NCBI RefSeq assembly: GCF_029784135.1 | Contig: NC_073746.1 | Location: 256,904,994-256,968,993 of the forward strand | Direction of reading: 5' to 3' | DNA: 64,000 bases | Source of the DNA: Toxorhynchites rutilus septentrionalis | Lineage: Eukaryota > Arthropoda > Insecta > Diptera > Culicidae | Shown here: positions 1 to 11,163 of the stretch, one piece after another | Layout of the letters: each line of letters begins with the position of its first letter | Numbering within the stretch: the first letter of the stretch is position 1 | Program-made: the position numbers and the translations under genes | The notes under the pieces: model-generated | Databases searched by the model: none | Told to the model about the DNA's origin: nothing | What the model saw: only the letters and a program-made list of their open reading frames with translations

Positions 1-1
1 G

Positions 2-355
2 CATCTAATCGTCTTCAACTCGATTATTCCCAAGATTTGCCTCAAACCATGGTTCAAAAGTCTGTACTTCAGTCGGGACTTCATTCGAAACTTCTCCCGA
101 CTCATATCCAATCACTGTTCGTTTGACGCGCTGTTATTTCGTATCAATCTTGCCAGCAACAATCTCTGCGTTTGTGGTCAAGGTTATCACAATATTGAGC
201 ATGTTGTTCAGTCGTGCGTGGTGTATCTTGTAGCCAGATCGAATTTAGAAAGCTCTCGTAGGGCCCGAGGGAAACCCACAGTGCAGGTGCGGGATATGTT
301 TCCTCGGTTAGGCCAAATCTATCTTTTCCTCAAAACTATCGATCTCCGTGTGTAA
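2..355 (+). CDS. LINE ORF2 C-terminal fragment (Jockey/LOA/I-like)
   Basis: This is an open frame of 117 codons that enters from the left edge and ends at TAA 353-355. It encodes the tail of a non-LTR retrotransposon polyprotein. The translation contains PWFKS, SRDFIRNFSRLISNH, then FRINLASNNLCVCGQGYHNIEHVVQSC, a CxCx(n)HxxxxC-type zinc knuckle, and ends RARGKPTVQVRDMF..IYLFLKTIDLRV. I recognise this pattern from the C-terminal end of mosquito LINE ORF2 proteins beyond the reverse transcriptase; the clade (Jockey, LOA or I) is a guess. The frame has no internal stop, so the copy is either fairly young or only lightly decayed. The reverse transcriptase part would lie to the left of the window. 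Confidence is good for LINE origin and low for the clade. Confidence 0.7.
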   Translation, partial: HLIVFNSIIPKICLKPWFKSLYFSRDFIRNFSRLISNHCSFDALLFRINLASNNLCVCGQGYHNIEHVVQSCVVYLVARSNLESSRRARGKPTVQVRDMFPRLGQIYLFLKTIDLRV

Positions 356-593
356 ACATCAAAATTGTTCAAATCTTCTTATGTCCCCTCCTTTCTATGA
401 TAAAAGTATACTACTAACCTCAAGTCTTCTGCATTTAATCGATTGCCTATCCTATTAACCGCAAAATAAGTAAATTGTACTTCAGAATTAAAAATAAAGT
501 TAGAATTTGGCTTCATAAAATTTATATAACTGAACCTGTAAGAATGAACGATTTATGAAAAACTAGATCTCTTCAACGTAAAGAAGTATTTCT

Positions 594-644
594 GAGCAAA
601 GTGCAAAGCAAAGAGCAAAGCAAAGAGCAAAGCAAAGAACAAAG
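594..644. repeat. Short tandem repeat, unit GCAAAGCAAAGA
   Basis: About four imperfect copies of a 12 bp unit (GCAAAGCAAAGA) lie 240 bp past the stop codon of the LINE fragment. Several LINE clades end in short tandem repeats, so this may be the 3' tail of that element. That link is inference; the repeat itself is directly visible. Confidence 0.6.
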
Positions 645-733
645 TAATCTGGAAATCTTATTTGATTCAGATGAAACACAGTAAACGAAGTCTATTCAAT
701 CTGTGGATAATTTGACGATACTGCGTTGGAGGA

Positions 734-1978
734 AAGGGTGTTTCACATCAAATTGCATCACGGAAAAAACGCTGTAGAAATTTAATTTTTAGGAATTATA
801 TCTTCAGCTTTCGCTTATAATCAGATAAGAGTGTATAGATCACGTTGACCATGTTTCACTGTCAATTTTTCGTAAATTTGGAAAAATGTCGTCGAACGAA
901 AAAGAGCGTCGTGAATTAATCCTGTGCACTCATTTCGAGAATCCGGAGTTGTCACATCGGGACATCGGTAAGATGCTGGGAATCGTCCAATCCACGGTCA
1001 GCAGAGTACTAAAACGATACTTCGAGAACCTAACCATCGACCGGAAGATGAAGAACGGCAAAAATGGATGCTTCGTCAGTGAAAAAGATCACAAGCGCGT
1101 AGTTAAGCAGTTTAGACGTGATCCGAGAAGTTCGGTCCGGGATGTCGCCAATAAGCTGAATTTGTCAAGTTCATTCGTCCAGCGGACCAAGCAGCGGGAG
1201 GGCTTGCGTACATACAAGGTTCAGAAGGCTCCTAACCGCGACGAAAGGCAAAACATGGTGGGGAAGACGCGAGCCCGAAAGCTGTACACCGAAATGCTGA
1301 CGAAGCCGCATTGCCTGGTAATGGACGACGAAACCTACGTCAAAGCGGACTTTCGTCAGTTGCCGGGCCTGTTGTTCTTCTCCGCAGAGGACAAATTCAG
1401 CGTTCCTGAGGAGATTCGCAAGCAGAAACTATCCAAGTTTGCCAAAAAGTACATGGTGTGGCAAGCGATCTGCTCTTGCGGAAAGCGGAGCGCCCCCTTC
1501 GTGATGACTGGCACGGTAAACGGGCAGGTTTACCTTAAGGAGTGCCTACAGAAGCGCTTACTACCACTATTGAAGCAGCACGAGGGCCCGACCATCTTCT
1601 GGCCGGATCTCGCTTCGTTCCACTATTCAAAGGACGTGTTGGAGTGGTACGAAGCCAACGGGGTAGAGAAATATTGGGCGATTATGAAGCAGGCCCTCCG
1701 GAAGAACCCAAAAGTTGTCAAATCGGAGGCGGACTTCAAGAGAAAATGGATTTCTGTTCAAAAAAAAACTACAATCTGACGTTGTACAGAACCTTATGGA
1801 TGGGGTAAAGAGGAAGGTGCGAGCATACGGGCTTGGGCTCGAAGTATGAATAAAAAGAAAATGCCAAAAGTTGTTTAATAGTTTTTATTTTACTGTCTAA
1901 AATTTTCAAAAGGATCGGTCTACTGGGCGAATTTCTACAGCGTTTTTTCCGTGATGCAATTTGATGTGACACACCCTT
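734..1978 (+). mobile_element. DD37E Tc1-mariner-type transposon, copy A (defective)
   Basis: This DNA transposon is bounded by long terminal inverted repeats. The left end starts AAGGGTGT and runs about 45 bp through CACATCAAATTGCATCACGG. The right end is its reverse complement, ending CACCCTT followed by TA at 1979-1980. The left flank reads GA instead of TA, so one side of the target duplication is mutated. Two near-identical copies lie at 20654-21762 and 31405-32702. The element carries one transposase frame with a catalytic-region deletion and a frameshift, so it cannot supply its own transposase, but its ends look usable by an active relative. Confidence 0.9.
886..1779 (+). pseudogene. 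DD37E transposase, copy A, with internal deletion and frameshift
   Basis: The ATG at 886 opens the same protein as the minus-strand copy at 31576-32550 (start MSSNEKERRE). An N-terminal helix-turn-helix region covers residues 20-100. The first catalytic acidic residues are in MDDETY near residues 147-148, and the second is in FWPDLAS. Compared with the other copy, exactly 18 codons are missing between the second Asp and the Glu of EKYWAIM, which cuts the D-to-E spacing from 37 to 19 residues and should abolish catalysis. A conserved Cys after DLAS is Phe here. The frame shifts at an A9 run near 1761-1770 and ends early; one A fewer would restore the family tail KRKVRAYGLGLEV. It is a transposase pseudogene by these three lesions. 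Confidence 0.9.
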
Positions 1979-2459
1979 TATATTGAAAAATGTAATGTAA
2001 TGGAACAGAAAAAAAAACAATCTTACGCCTAAACGGCTACTACTACTGTGTAATTTATAATTTATAGAATTTATGAATACACAGACATGAGACAAGTAAA
2101 ATTTGTTAATTTGCAACAAGAAGTCGTTCGAATATTACGCAATTTTTAACTATTTAGACACCCTCTTCCCTACATAACATGCAACAAATGGTCATTTGCA
2201 TAAATATGTTCAGAGTTATTTGGATTTATTTCTAAACAAGTTTCCACAAGGCATCCCCTCCTCCCTTCCTGAGTGCGTTACACAATACAGGTCGGACTCG
2301 ATTATCCGAAGACTCGATTATCCGGAGACTCGATTATCCGGAGACTCGATTATCCGGGATTCGATTATTCGGAATTTTAGGCTCGATTATCCGGAGTATT
2401 TTATTTTTGATTTTCGGAAATTTTGAATAATTTGTATAATAATTCTATATTGAATAGCT

Positions 2460-3070
2460 AATATGGGTATCAAAAGAAAGGGCTTGACTAGTAGAATGCA
2501 GTTATTAATGAAAAATGCAAATCCAAGATGGCGGCCACTACAAAATGGCGGATTTCATATTTTCTCAGAACCCCATATTGATGGGTATCAAATGAAAGGG
2601 CTTGACTAGTAGAATACAGTTATTTATGAAAAATTCAAATCCAAAATGGCCACCATCACAAAATGGCGCCATATATATTTTTTTCACAACCCCATCAATA
2701 TGGGTATCTAATTAAAGGGCTTGACTAGTAGAATACAGTTATTTATGAAAAATTCAAATACAAAATGGCCACCACCGCAAAATGGCGCCATATATATTTT
2801 TTTACAACCCCATCGATAACTAATAAATAATATATGCAAGGGCTTGACTAGTAGAATACAGTTATTTATGAAAAACGTAAATCTAAGATGGCGGTCACTA
2901 CAAAATGGCGGATTACCTATTTTCTCAGAACCCCATCAATATGGGTATCAAATGAAAAGACTTGACTAGTAGAACACAGTTTATTATGAAAAATGCCCAA
3001 AAATGTATTAAAAGAAAGTTCTCGACTAGTAGAACATAGCAGATAATGAAAAATCCAATTTCAAGATGGT
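2460..3070. repeat. Tandem array, ~120 bp monomer
   Basis: Five or so units repeat with a period close to 120 bp. Each contains GGTATCAAATGAAAGGGC, CTTGACTAGTAGAA, TTATGAAAAAT, AAGATGGC(G/C) and a run ending AACCCCAT. The GGGCTTGACTAG motif falls near 2480, 2598, 2717, 2839 and 2959. Diverged pieces continue to about 3430. A related array in the opposite orientation lies at 14430-15260, so the repeat is dispersed as part of a mobile unit rather than a single local satellite. Confidence 0.85.
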
Positions 3071-3889
3071 CGCAGCCCCCAAACAACTAATTGCTTTTTG
3101 AATGGTTTCATTCAGCTTGACCTGTTTCTATGTATGTTTGAATGTTTGTTGGGTTGTCCCGCATTAATAGAAAATTGACCCCGTTCCTGTTGAAAGATTG
3201 ATCTGAAATTTGGAATATACATTCAATTCTACTGTCATTATAAAACTGTGTATTCCATGATCTTGAAAAATTCAATTTGGCCGCCGCAAAAAAAAATTTG
3301 GAGAATACACTACACTATGAACAACATAAATTCGAGAAGGTCGCCGCCACAAAATGGTCGATTATGTATTTTTTGCAATCCCCTCAATATTGGTATCAAA
3401 TGAAATGATTTGACTAATAGAATACAGTACAGGTCGGACTCGATTATATACAGACTCGAGTATATGTGATTCGATTATATACAATTTTGGACTCGATTAT
3501 ACTCAGTTTGGAAAAAAATATTTTTTTTATATTTCAAATATGACTTATTGCATGAAGAAATGTAACCTTTCAACGTTAAGGTGAAGTTTAAGTGACTATT
3601 ACATGTACAGTGGCGTAAAAATCGTGATTTTTGAAGATTTTGCTCGAATTTTCACCAGGAATTGTTTATATCGATATTGCAGCCAAATTAAGAAAGATAG
3701 AAATTGTGCGTCAAAGAACAAATTGTGAAGCGGTTAAAGAACTTCATTTTAATTGATATAAACAATCTAGTTTAATATAAATTTTCAGGATAAAATTAAT
3801 AATAACACATTAAAAATTATCAACTTTTAAGTGTTTCACTTCCAAAATGTTATTAAAATTCACTAATTTAGTTGTACCACTACTATATC

Positions 3890-4163
3890 TTCTTCTTCTT
3901 GAATGGCGTTAACGTTCTCTGTGGAACTTTTGCCGTCTCAACGAATGCATTAACTAGCGTCATTTATTAATACTTAGTTGAGATTTCTTAAGCCAAATAA
4001 CACGCCTTCAATGTATCTCGAGGGGCAAGCTCTAGAATACGCGTGACCACAGTGCAAGTCGAAGGAAATTTCTCTGACAAAAAATCCTCCGGCCAGAACG
4101 GGAATCTAACCCGAACACCCGGCATGATAATGTGAGACGCTAACCACTCGGCCACGGGTGCAC
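3890..4163 (-). mobile_element. tRNA-derived SINE, family A, copy 1
   Basis: This ~274 bp retroposon is read on the minus strand. Its head has a pol III A box (TGGCCGAGTGG) and a B-box-like GGGTTAGATTCC. Its body is shared with copies at 33152, 47371 and 60918. Its tail reads GCCATTCAAGAAGAAGAAG. The copy is flanked by a perfect 15 bp duplication, TACCACTACTATATC, at 3875-3889 and 4164-4178. This is the hallmark of LINE-mediated target-primed insertion. It has inserted inside the Tigger-like element, so it is younger than it. The tRNA ancestry is probably Leu/Ser type from the GCCGAGTGG A box, which is inference. Confidence 0.9.
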
Positions 4164-4619
4164 TACCACTACTATATCCTGTACTAAATTTTCTCATCTT
4201 TCAAATGATAGTATCAGAATCGTCTTCCGTAGCGTACTTTTTAATGTAGAGCCATGATGAAGCAACAGAGTCCGAAACAAAAAAAAAGTTCTGTAACTCT
4301 ATCATTGTTGAAATTGGAACATATGCGTAGGAGGATTTTTTTCATCAAATATGATTGTCTATCACCTGAATCTATCCTGAGAGAATCTGGATAAATTATT
4401 TTTTTTCATGTGAGGAAGGTGTTTTCTGACTTTAAGGGGATGAATCAAAAATTAAATTCCTCTTTTATTTTCAAAAAACGAAAAATACATGCAGAAAAAA
4501 CAAATAAAGAAAAAAAATTGTTTTTACTCGATTATCCGGAGGATTTGATTATCCGGAGTGAAAAAAAAATCAATACTCCGGATAATCGAGTCCGACCTGT
4601 ATATGAATATTTGAATGAT

Positions 4620-7600
4620 CCCATAAACCTCAATAGTGGTCGATAGTGGCAATAGTGGCTCTACTCTGACATGAAAGCGTCTAAAATAGTATTTTTGATG
4701 CTGTAGTTTCGTATATTAATTCGTAGTATATATTGTTCATTTTGCGTATATCAGGCTACTCTTCCACATCTCACGTGTACCGAAATTCTTTTTTCCAGTT
4801 GTTTATAGTAATTCCTTCAATTTAGTGTTCCATAAATCATTTGTAGATAGTTCGAGAAGCATAAGCACACATTAAACTCATGATAGTTCTCGTTTCAATT
4901 TACCTCGCTTTAAGGGACAAGTTGAAACAATGAATATGAAAGCTAAACATTTACAAAAATATATTTTTCGAAACATCCAGTATGAATCTCTATTTTTTAT
5001 CGAAAGTCATCTATCATACCTTGTATATGCTGCGAATAGATTTCAATTTAGTGATTTCGTGGTTTTTTTAATATAACTTTTTAGTTAACTTCGAAAAACC
5101 CGTTCCAACTCGCGCCGGTGCATCTTATATAATGAAAAAATGAAAACAGAATATAATCGGGTCTGCCCAGTATTTACGGTTGTGTTTGTATTTAACCCCC
5201 TTGAACGACAATTTATTTTCAGTCAGCACTGCTCTTGCAGACGATTTAATTTTCTTAGTTTTAAGAGGAGGTATTGATATAGAAACTTATGTCACTCAAT
5301 TCAACACTGTCTTTATCACTTTCGCATGAAACATCCCCCATTCTTTCAGTCAAATCTGTCATTTAACGCCATAACGTCAGATTGTTCAGGAAAGTTTAAG
5401 ACGAGCTGGACTCGCCATTTCCGTTCAAGGGGTAATGTATTCTAGAAATGGTAAACTATGAAGAATCACTTAACAATACCGTGATGAATAATCAATTGGG
5501 GTTTCGTCGAAACTTCTCAATATTATTCGAAAATATTACGTTTGTTATTTTGATCTACCCGAGACATTTCCAATGTTTTCCCATATTCGCTCAAATGAAA
5601 TTCTGTCAATATGGTCCTATTATAATTCTAGTAAGTGAATAACATTTTATTCGCATAGTTTTGCCACATTAACAAAATTTGTTTTTTTCAGAAGATTTCA
5701 TATACATGGATAAGCATAAAGTTCCTACAGATGATGCATGTTCTACAGAGATCTGAGAACTGCAATGCAACTTGTCCTTTTAAATTTCCAGGAAGTTTTG
5801 CTCTACGCATGCATTATTTATGGCCTTGTACATATCGACTGTTTCTTTCGCTTGCCTGTAGATGTAATCCGGCGAACTTCAGCCCAGAAATGGGCAGCAT
5901 GCAGCAATTCTCGAACAAAGCAGAGCAACAGCATGTAGGAACAGACGCTTGCTCTGTCTTCTGCGGCTGCCCTGCTTCCGATATCCAGTTTTGAGATGAT
6001 AAAAAAACGGAATAAATAAACGAAGGCTCGGAAAAGAGCCATCCTCGTTTGTGGATGGTGATTAATTAAAAATTTTACTTATAAATCATTGCATCGCGGT
6101 GGATGTGATGCGTATCGATTTGCTATCATTCATATACGTGCTTGTCCATACTTTAACCGATTCTCCGCAGAATCCCTCCGTAACAGCCCTGGTTGCAACA
6201 AATATGCCAAACAAGACGCGGGAATGCGATCGAAAGGGATGTCGACAAAACTGTGATCGACATGTTCAGAGATACAACTTTTGTCAGCGAATCAATGAAA
6301 AATGACCATCACTAGAAGCTGTCAACTAAAAACGGTAGCGAATGATGGAGACTGCATAAACATGCGCGAGGAGACATGCATCCCAGAACATTTTTTTCGC
6401 CGCGACAACTTGTCGACTTTATCTGAAACAATGAAGAGAAAAAAATGCGTGTATTGACTGATGATGTCCTTCGCTAAATCTGTATAGATGCTGAATCTGA
6501 GAAAAAAACAAAACGTGTTGATATCCATTCGAGGCGACAAAATGACAGTTGGCCTTCGGAAGAACCACTGCTTGGAATCTTATAGCTCGCCACTCTGGGA
6601 GGCGATGGGCGGCTAATGTACTAATGACACTCAACAGTGTGGACACTGTCCCACATGTGATTATGTCTTTTACTTTTTCGTTTATAGATAAACTAAAACG
6701 TTAAAACGTTTTCTAAAAAAAAAAATATTTAAAAATGCGCTTGTCTACAGTAAAGTGCCCATCGTAAGGGACTCAATAAGAGTTTTTTTTCTGAGATTTC
6801 GCAAATTATGAATACAACATAAAACAGTATAGCAATCATTGGTTATCAAGAAACCGTCATGAAAAAGCTGAATATTAAAACAACTTGTTTTTTTTCCTTA
6901 TTCTTGTATATGTATAGGAGAGTACTTTCTCACACACAGAACTCGACGGTTCGAGGAGTAATCTACCCACTGTCCCCCCATCTCAGACATCATTGATAAA
7001 ATGGAATGTTGAGCAATAAACTTCGTTGCACCATCGTAACAATCCAATGAAGCTAGCGAAATGTAGTACAGGAATTAATTAAAAGTTCAGTGAAGTCGTC
7101 GTCATCATCAAACCACTCCCCAGTGGCCCTCAATCACAAACTTTCCGAATAAATGAACCCTCGCATCTGTCTTCATCGGATGCTGTAATTTTTCTAGCTC
7201 TTAATTAAACCTGCGTAGTGGAGCTTTCCCCGCGTATCCATTCAAGAAAAACCGTTGAATAATTTATTAGTACTGTTCTATTTTCGTTCTCCATGTTCCA
7301 TGTTCTGTTGCCACGGTAGAACCATCTTCAAGTGATTGCACCCATCAAGAACTGTCCAGTCGGGCGTGTTGTGCGACAAGCATTGATAGCAATTATTACG
7401 ATGCTTAACCTGATTGTAACAGGTAGCCACCGAAGGGAGTGCATACTCTGTCCACACAGAAGATTAGAACATGTGATATAATCGCAATAGTAAGACGACG
7501 GCCACAATTTCTCGACAGGCAGTGCTCTCATCGACCGAAACAGTGGTGATTTTCTGTTATGCCGATGGCGATGTTGCATACAATAATGTGGACAACACGC

Positions 7601-7850
7601 AAGCAGTTGACTTTTTTTATTCAAAAACAAAAAAAAACTTGCTGTGACTAGAAAAGGAGTTTTCCCATTTTCATTCCTTCTTCGCCCGACTCTTCATGGG
7701 ACCATAATTATCAATTGACTTGAATAAATATGAAGATTGGTTAATTGGCAGAGCAAGTTATTAAAATAGTTCTATTAAACTTTTATGAATATGTTTTGAC
7801 TAACATTAGCTTCCGAATCCGGTGTCTTGGAAAATCAATAAAAGCTTGAT
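4620..7850. other. No recognisable gene or element
   Basis: AT-rich sequence with many short spurious open frames. I find no conserved protein motif, no paired terminal repeats and no RNA gene. Frames near 5731-5994 and 6099-6305 are short, contain no recognisable domain and lack any family resemblance. Confidence 0.4.
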
Positions 7851-7857
7851 CAGACCT

Positions 7858-7942
7858 TTTTTTTCGTCAAAGAAATTTCTTCCGACTCGCACTGTAGTTA
7901 CGCGTATTATAGAGCATGCCACTCAGAATACTTTCAAGACGA
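7858..7942 (+). mobile_element. SINE family A fragment (body only)
   Basis: The sequence TTTTCGTCAAAGAAATTTC, then CCGACTCGCACTGTAGTTAC and CGCGTATTATAGAGC, matches the middle of the family A SINE (compare 60999-61080) with scattered mismatches. The tRNA-like head and the 3' tail are absent. It is an old truncated copy. Confidence 0.75.
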
Positions 7943-9049
7943 TTGAATAACCACTCCTTCAATCGAACTATCAATTGACGTAGTGACCAGGACTCAATCG
8001 ATCTGCTTGTAACAGTATGTGTTAAAAATGAAAATGGATGCTGGGGTACGAAAAAGAGGAAACATAGAATGTACAACAAGTTATAACTTCCACACTCCCA
8101 ACGATTTGTTGTCATATTTTGATTTTTCTTACTTGTTCTTGTTCGACATGCCGCCCGCATTACCAGAGAGAAACATCGGCGGTATGATGAGAGTGAGTTT
8201 GTTGTTTCTTTCAATCTCTTCGTTTTCGTTCGACTCAATAGATTCATCTCAGTCAAATGAGAAGGAATTGATTGTCGTTTGAGAATGAATCCTTTGGATC
8301 TCAATTGACTATGTTAACCCAGTCGATTGAGTTTGAGTTTTTGCCCACTGGTATTGATAAACGACGCAAATGACGTTAGTATCATTCAAGAAGAATGTTT
8401 GAATGCTTTTTTCATCTTTTTTTCGAAGAATGTTATCTCTGAAACTATGAGGCCTCAAAAATATTGATCACAGAATGAAATATAGAAAATTGTTCAAATT
8501 TTAACTAAAAATATGAAACAAATTTAAACAAAAAATCGTTGAGCGCGAGCGGCTCGATGGTTTTTTTTCAAAATTATTCTAAAAATTTAAATTTATTTTT
8601 CTCAAAAACGAATTTGTTGAATTGCGAAAAATAATACCTAAATAGCCCATACAATAACCAACAAGTCACCCATACAACGTATGAAGGGCACTGCTACAGG
8701 AAAAAAGTTTTTTTTCAACAACGGTGTGAAACCAATGTCCTATATATCAGAGTAAAGTTTTAGGCGAAATATATTTGGATTGGTAAATAAAACATTGAAT
8801 TTAAAGTTAATTTAAGATAAGGCTCAAGGTGTCATGATATTTTATGCCAAAATGAGTTTTAAATTATTATTTTCAATGAATGAAAATATATTGTGACTTA
8901 TTTTTATTAATGAATTGGTCAAATGAGCGGTGAAATCCTGCTTGATTGAAAACTATTTCGGAATTTCATACAAACTGATATTGTAAGCTATGAAAATATC
9001 ATCTTGGAACCGCTGGGGTATGATAATTTGTTTTTTTTAAAAACTCTCT

Positions 9050-9390
9050 AAAAAAATTAGACGAACAGAATGCGATGTCGGAAATTATAAGTGATTTTTG
9101 ACATGCTGTAACTTCGTGAAAAATCAACGCATATTGAATGTACATTATTTTAAAGCTACAACTTTTACCAAAAACTTGAGTTAGTCCACTAAATCTTAAA
9201 AAAAAAACAAAAACACCTACACCTACACGCATCAAGAAAAAATATGTACGTAAAATATTCTAATACCTGAAAATTGTAGCTTTAAAATGATGTACATCCA
9301 ATCGATATGCGTTATTTTTTCACCAAATTACAGCATGTCCAAAATCACTTAAAATTTCCGACATCGCATTATGTTCCTTTAATTTTTTTT
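9050..9390. mobile_element. Foldback MITE, ~115 bp arms
   Basis: The two outer segments are imperfect inverted repeats. The left arm has GCGATGTCGGAAATTATAAG and ACATGCTGTAACTTCGTG and ends near TTTTAAAGCTACAA. The right arm contains the reverse complements in mirror order. The spacer is about 110 bp and carries no coding. A diverged single arm is recognisable near 17988-18050 (GACGAACAGATTGCG, GATTTTTGAAAAGCTGCAGT). No terminal motif assigns it to a superfamily. Confidence 0.7.
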
Positions 9391-9919
9391 GTCGAGTATA
9401 TATTAGAGATAGGCAAAACGGTTCATTTCAGTGAGCGGCGACGTATTCAATGAAATGAGTCGGCTCATTCGATCGGCTCGATGGCTGATATATAAAGATG
9501 AGAAGACGTAAAAATAAAGTTTAAAACACTAACTATTGTATAGAATTGCAAGAATATAACTTTATTATAGGTTTTCTCTAATAAATTTCCATCACAATTA
9601 TCTTTATTGCATATCTTGGTTTATAAACATGATCTTTTTTATGTTACCTGATAAAAGTCTATTCTGTCTTCCACTGCAAACATGTCATGCCTTCGAGAAA
9701 ACTCGCTCACATGGCACTGAAGTCGCTGCTATACACAGCTTTTTTCAGAACGATTTCGTAGAGCCGAAGATCGACAGAGTATATTACTTACTCACTCTCA
9801 CTAATGTGGCTCCGCTAAATATTTTTTTAGATCAACTACTGCAGCAGCTCCTGAATCATGTGAAGCTCCAAGTTTGCCAGTGCATCGAACTCCTCCCACA
9901 CAGATGACCGCTTTTCAAC

Positions 9920-9949
9920 TAATAATAATAATAATAATAATAATAATAA
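9920..9949. repeat. (TAA)n microsatellite, 5' flank of the Dong-like element
   Basis: About ten TAA units abut the 5' end of the retrotransposon. A matching TAA tract lies at 14072-14101 past its 3' end. Dong/R4-clade elements are known to target TAA repeats, so the two tracts are read as one split target. Confidence 0.9.
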
Positions 9950-10087
9950 GGTTAGTTAAGCCTGGTGCACGTGTCACGTAGTTCCCATTGCGACCTTCAG
10001 CCTCTGCCCAGGAACTCCGATCCCTACCTTCACGAGGTACTAGCTGAGATGCGAGCAACCCTTGGAAAGATCGGGTAACCAACCCCG

Positions 10088-11161
10088 GTGGGACCTTGGG
10101 TCGTATGCAAACAGGGAAGGGGGACTAGTGTAGCGTCTGTTCTCCATGTTAGGAGCGGCCCACAACAGCGTCTGTATTCCAGGTTAGGAACGGCTGAGAT
10201 ACCGTCCTTCAGGCAGGTTGAGGACTCTAAGAAGCAACCTGTGCCAACCCGTGTTTTCCCGGGAAAAGGAAAACTACCAATAATGCAATTGAGAAATCGG
10301 AGAATTATAGTAATGCGATCGCCTGAGGAGGGCCCCCGGACTGGAGCTGGTCCTGGAACGGGCGTACATGCGAGCGGCCAGCGGCTAGAGGAATTGGTGC
10401 AAGAGCGGACCCCTAGTCATCGGGCTCAGCCCGTAAACCGAACGCTAAACAGAACCCGCAGCACAAGAAATCACAATGGCAATGCTGCACCTGCAAATGA
10501 TGCTGCGATTGGACGACGTCAGTCGCTCACATTGACAGGCCGCCAACGGCAACGAATCATGTGGACGAGAGAGATGAATGAATTCGTGATTCGTTGCTAT
10601 TATGTCTGCACAAGATTGGAGACGGACATGTCCGGCAGACCAAGAATGCTGGAAATGTTCAACGAGCAGTTCCCACGATTTGCCGGCCAACTAGATCGGA
10701 ATAAGCTCTACACACGGAGACGAGCGATTTTGTCACACAACATGCTGTCCCCGGCTGAAATAGAGGCCATCAAGTTGGAAGTGCAACGAGAACTGCGTAG
10801 AGAGAGTGGAAGATCGAGCGATAATATGTCGAGAAGGAGCTCTGCTAGGCTGAGTGCATCGTTCGCTAGTGAAAGGCGCGAATCTATTGCACCACCACCG
10901 GATCCAGTGGATGAGCCTAGAGGACAAGAGCCGGCAGAGGATCAACAACGAGGTCAATTAAAGAACGAATTGGCTTTCCACATGGATGCAGCAGTGACCC
11001 AGTTTTACGGAACGGACCCCTTAACCCGACACAAGATTCCGAAGTTGCAGTATTCCCACCGACTAACGAGTGCCGTCCAAGTACTCGACCAGGAAGTACT
11101 ACCTGTGTACCTGGAAGTGGTAGAGAATCTAGAGGAGCTGCAATTTACGTACGGACGTTAG
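10088..11161 (+). CDS. Dong-like ORF, N-terminal part with Myb-like domain
   Basis: This 357-residue frame is the N-terminal half of the retrotransposon protein. Residues about 150-215 (RIMWTREMNEFVIRCYY ... LYTRRRAIL) resemble the Myb-like DNA-binding segment that R2/R4-type elements carry before the reverse transcriptase and which is thought to help recognise target or template. Downstream, residues 285-357 (HKIPKLQYSHRLTSAVQVLD ... YLEVVENLEELQ) form the link to the next frame. The first ATG may not be the true start; ATGs at 10282 and 10310 lie closer to the conserved part, and the first 60 residues look like translated leader. The frame ends at TAG 11159-11161, two bases before the next ATG. 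R4-clade elements normally have a single ORF, so a single indel probably separates this from 11164-13926. Confidence 0.8.
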   Translation: MGPWVVCKQGRGTSVASVLHVRSGPQQRLYSRLGTAEIPSFRQVEDSKKQPVPTRVFPGKGKLPIMQLRNRRIIVMRSPEEGPRTGAGPGTGVHASGQRLEELVQERTPSHRAQPVNRTLNRTRSTRNHNGNAAPANDAAIGRRQSLTLTGRQRQRIMWTREMNEFVIRCYYVCTRLETDMSGRPRMLEMFNEQFPRFAGQLDRNKLYTRRRAILSHNMLSPAEIEAIKLEVQRELRRESGRSSDNMSRRSSARLSASFASERRESIAPPPDPVDEPRGQEPAEDQQRGQLKNELAFHMDAAVTQFYGTDPLTRHKIPKLQYSHRLTSAVQVLDQEVLPVYLEVVENLEELQFTYGR

Positions 11162-11163
11162 GA

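Larger units (their letters stand above)
2288..4599. mobile_element. Tigger/pogo-like non-autonomous element with tandem repeats
   Basis: The ends are inverted copies of CAGGTCGGACTCGATTATCC, and TA dinucleotides flank both sides (2286-2287 and 4600-4601), as expected for a pogo/Tigger-type Tc1-mariner element. The ends contain multiple further copies of CTCGATTATCCGGA (2305-2400 and 4527-4595). A third end-like copy at 3430 (CAGGTCGGACTCGATTATA) with its own TA suggests one element inside or next to another. No transposase coding is visible. The interior holds a ~120 bp tandem array (2460-3070) and a SINE (3890-4163). The family name rests on the CAG...ATTATCCG ends, which is established for Tigger/pogo; autonomy is excluded by the lack of coding. 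Confidence 0.7.

Noticed and set aside
2281..2400. CRISPR-like regularly spaced repeats (CTCGATTATCCGGA)
   Set aside because: The repeats are subterminal motifs of a transposon in a eukaryotic genome; spacers are absent or only a few bases.
4081..4160. tRNA-like sequence on the minus strand
   Set aside because: Same SINE family as at 60918; not an independent tRNA gene.
7867..8304. 145-residue minus-strand open frame
   Set aside because: It overlaps a SINE fragment and AT-rich DNA, and a plus-strand frame of similar quality overlaps it.
8280..8350. hAT-like end sequence TTTTTGCCCACTGG
   Set aside because: No matching inverted end or 8 bp duplication could be located.
9629..9907. 92-residue open frame upstream of the Dong-like element
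   Set aside because: It lies outside the TAA-bounded element and has no recognisable domain. A TAGAGATAGGCAAAACGG sequence at 9404 could be a hAT-type end, but no partner end was found.
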